A DNA stretch of 64,000 bases. Source: Perkinsus chesapeaki. Lineage: Eukaryota > Perkinsozoa > Perkinsida > Perkinsidae. The stretch lies in NCBI GenBank assembly GCA_013115145.1, contig JAAPAO010000130.1, positions 2,226-66,225 on the forward strand, in the 5' to 3' direction. Position 1 is the first letter of the stretch, and the number at the start of each line of letters is the position of its first letter. The translations under genes and the position numbers were made by a program. The notes beneath the pieces are model-generated. The model saw only the letters and a program-made list of their open reading frames with translations, made no database searches and was not told where the DNA came from. Positions 56,842 to 64,000 of this stretch are shown here, piece by piece.

Positions 56842-57122
56842 ATGTAACGGTTTCTTGCAATTCTTGCACTCACTTGCATTTTCTCAACTTTATCATTGCG
56901 CATCCTGGAATTACGTTACGCCTCTTTCAAAGATTGTGTACTAGTATATTATATTTTATAGTATTATTAAATCTTATCTATAGAAGTTATCATTATCAAA
57001 TCGCATTTGCTGTATATGACACTAAATAAAGCTTCTAAACCGGTTAAACCATTGTTCCTCTCAGCCCCTCTTTATTACTATATACACCGACTATCATACC
57101 TTACCATTTATAAAAGCACACA
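56842..57122. other. Divergent AT-rich intergenic region
   Basis: About 280 bp between head-to-head genes, AT-rich; presumably carries promoters for both. No specific site identified. Confidence 0.5.
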
Positions 57123-60100
57123 ATGCAGTCGAAGCCTCCCGACCATTCAGACAGTCACGTATCATCGGCCTCACCAGCGTTGAGCAGTCTGAGCAGCACC
57201 AGGTCGATGTCTACCACGCTACTGCAGAAACTAAACGGCGCTAGAGCAAAGGCGACCTCTAAGATTCTCGGGGTGGGATTTGGACCTTTTTCGATGGGAA
57301 AAGATATGCGTGTTAGATTCGACGAGGCAAATCGCAAACTGAATCACCGAGGAACTCGACAGCGGTGAAGAGGGTCTCTCAAGTGAGTGCTTTTGTTCTG
57401 GAGGGGATGGATATTACACCGTTGACGTTATTTATATTCCTCATGAAAAATAATTGATTTTTGTTATTATTATTGGTATAGTGAACTTGATAGAATTATT
57501 ATTTTATTATTATTATTTGTATAGTGTATCTCCTGTTGATTCACCCTTCTTTATCTTTGTCTTTTATAGTGAACAATATTTTTAACATATATGTTTTCCC
57601 TTCTATAAGCTTTATTGTACCGTATTCCTCTCAGGCCAGCAGTCAACGTAACCTGACCGGAGATGACCTTTACTCTCGACGCCCCGATCTTGTGCTTGGA
57701 ACATTGGATGTAGCACTGGTAAAGGGGAAAGATCTACAGGTAGCTCGCCAGCTTAATTAGCGATAAGGGTTGTTAGCAGGCAAAAGATCCCTTTGTGGAG
57801 ATCCATCTGGAGAGCCATAGGCGACGAAGTAGCCACGCGGCAGTTGACAAGTCGTCTGGAAGTAGTATTAGTAATTTGACTTCCCAATACGAATTCCTAT
57901 TAAATGATTATTCATCTTACTCAATCTTTTCACTTCATTTTCTCGTGGGAGGCTTCTCATTCAACCTTTTGTGTATCTTTTACCTTATAATATTAGTATG
58001 TCTCAGGCTAAGCAGAATAGCAGCAATGCTATACGTTATTATATACAATGGCATTGCTTACACACTTGGCGTTCATGGTAGCAATATAAGCATGATCGAT
58101 AGCAGTAGATGATGTCGTCGCTTGTACACTCAATATACTTTTTCGGCCTTTCGAAGCACGCGAAGTTATATATATGTTAGCAGTAGCATTGGTTTTTTTA
58201 GGATAGATAATAGCTATGTATAATATCGTTGCTGAGATATAGTTTATTTAATTCGGTCCGCATGAATTCATTTGCGTGACGAGAGGTACTTTTGTTTTGT
58301 GTCATCCGAAATTTGTGTCCGAAGTATTTTCACCATTTTGGAGCGCATGAAATTCCAGAGGCGTGGTGAGGTAGTGGTTTGTATGTCAGCTGTGGAGTGG
58401 TCTGATGCACGTTGGACCTTGGATGTTACCGATCTTGCCAGCGATCTGCATGTTGTACTTTTTGCATCACATCAGTTTCGGACACCTCAACCATTAGGGA
58501 GAGTTATTGTAATAATAAAGGGATGGATGGGACAGTTATGTGGGAAAATTTCAGATTGGAGTGTAATTTTATAAATCTGCTATTGTATCCTTGGAAGGTC
58601 AGAAATCACTTGGGCTTGTAATATTTCGGTCCCTTTTGGGAGGCGAATTAGTACTACGGTCGCTGAATGGCTATGAGTTTATATTAAGCTAGCAGTGTAC
58701 CTAGGTCACCCTGAATCCGAGGGGAGTATCATATCTATCATACATATATTTATAAATAATATAAGTATCATATAAATACACACTTTTATACAATACGCAA
58801 TTTAGAGTGCTTTCGGTGGTGGTATATTCGAGTATATGGCGACATATCACCGTACGGTTGTTGAGCTTCGCTGTGAGGGTAGGGTATATCTACATAATTC
58901 AGGCAATCCATTTAGGTAGTATTGCTTGGCCGTGGTATTAGTTAAATTCGATGAGCTGTACTTGCTGTCTAATATGTGGCGAATTACTATTAGTAACTAT
59001 TTTATAGACGTAGTTTATATTAGTTACTATGTATTAGTAATTGCTATTAGTATTGTAAATATAATTATGAAATATACAGTGCGTTCGCGTTTGTTGGGCA
59101 AGTATGATTTTTATTATAATCGAAAATGCAGACGTGGTTGCTTAATTATTCTATATAATGAACAGTTGTATTATGTGAATGGTAGTTTTATTGTGAAGTG
59201 TGTTGGCGGTGTATAGGTACCATTGCCGACCCTTATTGAGGATTCCTGGTCTGGGCATGCGAAGGCGGCGGAGCGAAGCTGGTTTGAAGTGTACCCTATA
59301 ACAACGAAAATAGAACAGAAAGCGGGGTGCAAGGAAACACAGGAGTTTTACTCTTGCAAAAAGTACTAAGGTTTGGGAGGAGTTTCACGCGCCACGAAAA
59401 TAGATGATTGGGAGGAAAGATGGTATGAAATTGAGGAGTGGTTGTAGCGGGTAAAGATTGGACGTTTTCCAGCGATTATGGTAGTATTCATAGGAGGCTG
59501 TTTCTGGATAGCAGTTGGCTGGATGGATTCCAGGCGGATTGAAATTTATAGCATTGAAGTGTTGGAGATGTCACATCCACAACACTTGAATGCTGCAAAT
59601 GTCAGATGTGGGAAGGACCGGAGCCGGGAAATGAATGGGCGAAAAGGACTTGGGGTATAGAATAATTAAAAGAGTATCGATTTGAAGGCATTAGTGTAGA
59701 GCTGTTGTCGGTGTATTACGTATATAGTGTTATTTAGTAACGTGAAGGCTACTAAAAGGTAGTTGATTGTATTGCATATCTTTATATAGTTTGTCATGCA
59801 TTACGGGGGGGGAAGGCTCGCCTGTTTAGATCTGGTAGTGTGAGTATATTTAATATATATTTGGTGGTTCCTGTTATGAGGGAATGTAAAGCTTGCTATT
59901 AGTAAATGACCTACTCGCTTATCACACTTTTACTGTGTTATGCATTTAGTAGAGATGATAGGATTGTCTATTGGGAGATCATCTATAGACTGTTTATAGG
60001 ATTTTGAATTGGGTGTTATTCTTATTAATAATATGAATGTGGTAGTAATGGTATTGATTTAGTCAATACTGTTATTAACAATATATTGTATTATTCACTA

Positions 60101-62151
60101 GGGAATGTAATAATGCTTATAATCGATAATAAGACGAGTATGAACGAATAATTTTTTTCCCGAAATTATCTCTACTTTCTATTAAGACTCCTCGAACGTG
60201 ATCCAACCACAGCAAGCAGTGCTAGATCGCGGAGGCTCGGCCATCACACCCCACACAAAAAAAGGGACAATCGTGGCGGGATTTTTACAAGCTGTTTCCG
60301 CCCGTCGGATCCCGTGGCCGACCTCCGTGAAATAAGTGAGAATGGCTCCGGCTATAATCCATTTTGCAAGTAATAGGTTTGCTAGAAAAGGGGAAAATTT
60401 GGGAGACGGGGGGAGTTGGGTAAAGTAAATGAGTTAGGTATCTTACAGCAGTACCGAAGTGGCCCGGATCTGGTATGGCTAGGCCGACAAAGTCTATCGG
60501 CTTTATTTGTCTGGAGGTAATAGCGCTATGATTCGGGTTTTCGGGTTTTCGAGAGTAAATTATTTTCTGTGACTTGATAGGGAATATTTTGCTATTAAAA
60601 TTTGTACTATATTTCTGTTCTGTCGTGTGTTAGTATTTATGTTATGCTTCAGCTTGGTCTCCATCTCAATGAGTCGGCGTGGGAGGCTATGTTAAGGTCA
60701 CGTCCATGGTGGCAGATAGGGCCTACTAGGGCCTTGTCAATGGGGAGTGAGGATGATAATGACGATGTAATAGGGGATCGAGGGAATCGTACATGATAAT
60801 GCTCAGTATCATTCCTTAGCCAGGGCCACGGACGAAGCTTCGAAAAGCATTCTAAATTCAAATAGAATGTATTTTTTGAGGAATGAAGGAACCTCAAAAG
60901 TTTCTTTGTGGTGAATGTTTCGATAGCAGGCTTTGTTGTATATAACGGGGCGGGTTCCGATAAACATATAGTTAGACTTAAGTGATGTGGGAGTGTTACT
61001 TTTAATAAGTCCTGAGTAAGTCCTGTTACTTGGAAGAGTTCACTGGTTATATATATTCGACTCACTTCAAACGCCTAATGAGAATCAAGTTGCTGTGGGA
61101 TAGTATAATCGTTAGGATGTTTTAGGACGAAGATAATATATCAATTGACGATGCATCGAATGGAGGCAAATCTTCTGCAAATAGTCAGGAGCAGATTCTC
61201 CGTGCCGAGTACGAGTTCGAGGCGAACCCCTCCACCATGTATGTCATCCCTCGCCTGAGTGAAGTTCAGGGGGATATGGCGCTCTGGGCACTTCTCAGAA
61301 ATTTCCGATTCCTGCTGAAGCGGAATAAAATGCGGGTTCGACGGTTGAAAACAATGGCGCCGTTGTTGAGCTATTTTTTCTCTGCCCACGGGCCTTTGGC
61401 GATCCTACTCATTATATGGGCATATACGAGCCTGCTGGCGCCAAGGCCGCTGTGGCCGTGGATCTTGCTGGGGTTGCTGTCGGTGAACGGAATGATGTCC
61501 GCGAGGGACTGGGAGTTCCGGCAGAGAGACGCTTATGTGGTTTGGGAAAGCGATGTGGATCCCAAGGAGAATGCCGATGTGAGATTGAGAAGAATGTTGG
61601 TAATGCTGACAAAGATTAACATAAAGGTGCATCGGTGCTTGAATGTTATAGAGAGAATTCCGACTGCGTGGAACTGGAGCGACCCTTTAGTTTCGAGGCT
61701 GGCGTATATAATAGCGATACCGACGTGCTTGGTGGCATCGTTAATTTTGGCGTTCATTCCATTGCATGTCACTGTTTTCATTATCGGCACTGCGGTGATA
61801 TTGAAGGTGTTCAAGCGGCAGGAAAGGAAAAGGAGGAATGCGGTAGCTCGCTTGGCTTTGGAGCGGGAAAGGAGGCGCTCATCGGTTGACTTGGATTCGG
61901 AAGATTCTGATCTGGAAGCGTTTGATGATTCTCCAATACATAGAGAAAGAACGGCGGACCTAGCTGGGCGTTCGGGGGGAATGGGAAGGCATATTCGAAG
62001 GGGAGCCAGCATGGTTCGGAATTTCTTCTGGATGATACCGGATGATTATGAGCTGGGGCACCGGTATGTTGCGATGACGCAGAGAGTGGGGGTGGGAGGA
62101 GCGGCTAAGAAAGTGTCCACAGAATTTAGCATTAACCAGCCACAATTGTAA
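57123..62151 (+). CDS. C2-domain transmembrane protein, MCTP-like
   Basis: A membrane-anchored, Ca2+/phospholipid-binding-type protein. Exon 1 starts at the ATG at 57123 (MQSKPPDHSDSHVSSASP; Ser-rich, then LGVGFGPFSMGKDMRVRFDE). The next exons build a C2 domain: LVLGTLDVALVKGKDLQ (about 57634-57738), AKDPFVEIHLESHRRRS (from about 57780), then 58390-58508 (RWTLDVTDLASDLHVVLF, ending PQPLGRVI) joined in phase to 59217 onward (VPLPTLIEDSWSGHAKAA, then WFEVYP). A possible linker exon lies at 60197-60371. The last exon, 61127-62151, has DEDNISIDDASNGGKSS, then ALLRNFRFLLKRNKMRVR, two hydrophobic blocks (ILLIIWAYTSLLAP and IAIPTCLVASLILAFIPLHV), and a basic tail, as in the MCTP/PRT_C C-terminus. 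Introns here are unusually long (one is 708 nt). Exons between 59360 and 61126 are incomplete. Confidence 0.7.
58509..59216 (+). other. Long AT-rich intron of the C2/MCTP-like gene
   Basis: The donor GTAATAATAAAGG at 58509 and acceptor TATAG at 59216 join LGRVI to VPLPTLIED in phase 0, giving a 708-nt intron, about 16 times the window norm. Its coding strand is rich in T and G. Confidence 0.7.
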
Positions 62152-63700
62152 TAACAACGTTGACCTTGTTTGCGTACAATATAATACATTCTAATTCCCT
62201 TTGCAGCTGTCCTGTCTATATGACAGTTTCAATGTCAAAGATTTGCTACTTGAGTTTCTGTTACGAGAAGAGTGGCTTAGGTGTTTTTCAATGAGGTGAT
62301 ATGGTCACTGAGAGCGACTATGGGCATGCTGGGGGGATGCATACGAGCTTTGGAGCTGGTAGTAGGGGAGGATCTAATAGCGGAAAGTTGGCTGTTAGCG
62401 AGCAACTCGAGGAACCTGGAATGGCCTTTGGGTGGATTCAGTACAGCGAAATCGACTTTAAGATATTTTTTCGGAAAGTCGGTTCCGGGTTAATTTTTTG
62501 TTGTTGAAATTATGGCCTGAGAATGAGCTCGAAATTAAATCAACCAAACGAAGTTTTGGTGGTGGAGCTTATAATGTGGGAGGCTTATCTTCGAGGAAGC
62601 AGTGGAATATCTGTTTGCACCCCTCATACTTCCACCATAGCAAATGCACACTGCAACGCGGAGAGCTGTGCAAGCTGTTACTGGAATGTTTCGAAGTTCC
62701 CTTAAAAGTGTCATCTCAAGGCAATAGATTTTAAGAGTGGTCTTGTGTTGGCGGAACAATTGCGATGGTGAGATGGTTAAGTTTAGGTAAGCTGTGGCAT
62801 GGTAGGGTTAAGTTGATAGGGTGGCCGTCGCCGTGGTCTAATGAAGAAGGGTCTACCTTTGAAGGGAAACATTTATGGTAGTAGTGCGGGAGGGAAATTG
62901 GTTTGAATATGCCGACCAAAACGTAATTTTCCGGTGGGCTAGTCAAGAACGGGGAAAGCTTTGGGCTAGTTATCAATGGTCTCTTCCATTCGCTTTGCAT
63001 AGGGCAATCTAGAGAAGGTAAATCGGAAGGATTGAGGATTTCTCGAGGACCTCGAAGACGTACTTTTGGTTGGGAACGTGTTTGCAAGTAGGACAAGGGC
63101 GATCATAAGTGAATCTTTAGCCAGGCGAGTCGGGTTTCATTAAGATCCGATGCGGAATGGAATTATACTGGCAACAATGGGGGCTTCCGATATCGTAAAC
63201 AAGTGGAAGAAGCTTGGTTTGGGATAGTTGTGGTGGACAGGTATAAGATTCAAGACCATGACCAGGGAACGCAAGCGTGGCGAAAATACACGCGGAAACA
63301 TGAAGCTAGTAATATACCTACCGCCTATACCTCGCTAGGAGATCAGGCTTGCCGAACGCTCTGTATGATATCAGTACAGCAATGAAGAGCGGAGGAAAGT
63401 CTAGTCTGCTGCTACATGGTGCTGTGGATAGGAATGGTAGTAAGAGATGGGGGGGGGGATCTTGGGCGACTTGGGGAGTTGAGAGGAAGTATTTACACTG
63501 TAGGACTTTGTATGTTGGAAAACTGTTTGGCTTTGTAGGACAACTCAATTGAGATGTACTCTTAATATATAACTACTGACGAATGGGAAAGTGTGGGATT
63601 TGGACTCGGCGACAATTTTTCGCTAGTGTTGCACTGTATGCATGCGTACGCTTACATATGTTAGCGGGGGAGGGGAAATTTCGGGGAACTTTGGTCGATT
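62152..63700. other. Unassigned region
   Basis: Purine-rich on the plus strand. Proline-rich minus frames (62731-63096, 63318-63548) are probably shadows of that composition. A plus frame at 62281-62493 is possible but unsupported. Confidence 0.4.
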
Positions 63701-63991
63701 CTAACCAGCCTTGTAACCTATTTTCTGATTCTGTGGGGAAGTGTTGAACTCGCTGGTGGTTACTCCTATATTGTTTCCAAACCCTGTAGGGGCATACGGA
63801 GAATAGCCGTGCGGAGATATGTGGACTATTCCCGCATTTGCGCGTTTCCGTCGAGATTTGGGAGGAGAATCGCTTTCGTGGCTCGTTCTAGAGGTAGCCG
63901 TTACCGCGGTTCGGGACGTTATTTTGGTGGCTCTGGAAGTGTTGGGCGACTCGATGCAAGCGGCGCTGTTCCTGTTAGTGAAAGCGTACAT
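63701..63991 (-). CDS. Partial C-terminal frame at window edge
   Basis: The minus frame runs to within 10 bases of the window end and stops at 63701. It is Ser/Thr/Arg-rich (ATKITSRTAVTATSRTSH, then SPPKSRRKRANAGIVH) with a Tyr/Pro tail (HGYSPYAPTGFGNNIG), typical of a disordered C-terminus. It probably continues beyond the window; the Met near the edge need not be the start. Confidence 0.4.
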   Translation of the reverse strand: MYAFTNRNSAACIESPNTSRATKITSRTAVTATSRTSHESDSPPKSRRKRANAGIVHISPHGYSPYAPTGFGNNIGVTTSEFNTSPQNQKIGYKAG

Positions 63992-64000
63992 GTCGGACGT

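Noticed and set aside
57524-60900. Several short plus ORFs rich in Ile, Tyr and Val
   Set aside because: They sit in AT-rich intronic DNA of the C2/MCTP-like gene and have no motif; in-phase splicing of the flanking exons removes them.
62731-63548. Proline-rich minus-strand proteins (62731-63096 and 63318-63548)
   Set aside because: The plus strand is strongly purine-rich here, which by itself produces Pro/Ser/Leu-rich minus frames; there are no domains or splice continuity.
1-64000. CRISPR array, prophage, operons or bacterial-type mobile islands
   Set aside because: No regularly spaced repeats with unique spacers, no phage genes, and genes are spliced eukaryotic types throughout.

Overview
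The window looks like a protist nuclear chromosome, not bacterial DNA. Genes are split by GT-AG introns, most of them only 40-46 nt. Protein families are eukaryotic: PUF, HUS1, LENG8/THP3, ECH1, UBIAD1/MenA-type UbiA, MCTP-like, BAG, EF-hand and AAAP transporter. The intron size, the FkbM-type methyltransferase, the Cys-rich CW..CC fragment and the helical-repeat proteins with mitochondrial-type leaders suggest an alveolate, most likely Perkinsus. That placement is inference; no search was run. There are no operons, CRISPR arrays, rRNAs or convincing tRNAs.

Layout. 0-2.6 kb: a 36-bp tandem repeat, decayed endonuclease-like reading frames and a 75-bp direct repeat. 2.7-10.7 kb (+): fragmented helical-repeat coding exons, at least one with a mitochondrial-type leader, separated by palindrome-rich spacers. 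13.1-15.5 kb (+): amino acid transporter. 17.2-18.3 kb (+): FkbM methyltransferase, followed by a Cys-motif fragment. 20.2-22.1 kb (-): unknown gene. 22.1-23.3 kb (+): GNAT acetyltransferase. 25.8-40.8 kb is a minus-strand block: unknown helical protein, phosphonoacetaldehyde hydrolase (PhnX), EF-hand protein, BAG-domain protein and dienoyl-CoA isomerase (ECH1). 41.6-53.9 kb is a plus-strand block: UbiA prenyltransferase, PUF, LENG8/THP3-like, a secreted unknown, HUS1 and two unknown genes. 54.7-56.8 kb (-): coiled-coil protein with five 12-residue repeats. 57.1-62.2 kb (+): C2/MCTP-like membrane protein with unusually long AT-rich introns. A partial minus-strand frame runs off the right end.

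The genes do not form one pathway. They cover C-P bond cleavage (PhnX), fatty-acid isomerisation (ECH1), prenylquinone synthesis (UbiA), RNA control (PUF, LENG8/THP3), DNA-damage signalling (HUS1), transport (AAAP) and membrane/Ca2+ functions (MCTP-like, EF-hand). Most exon boundaries were worked out by hand from splice signals and family motifs, so end coordinates of multi-exon genes are approximate unless stated. An assembly gap (98 N) sits in a 26-bp AT repeat just upstream of PhnX.
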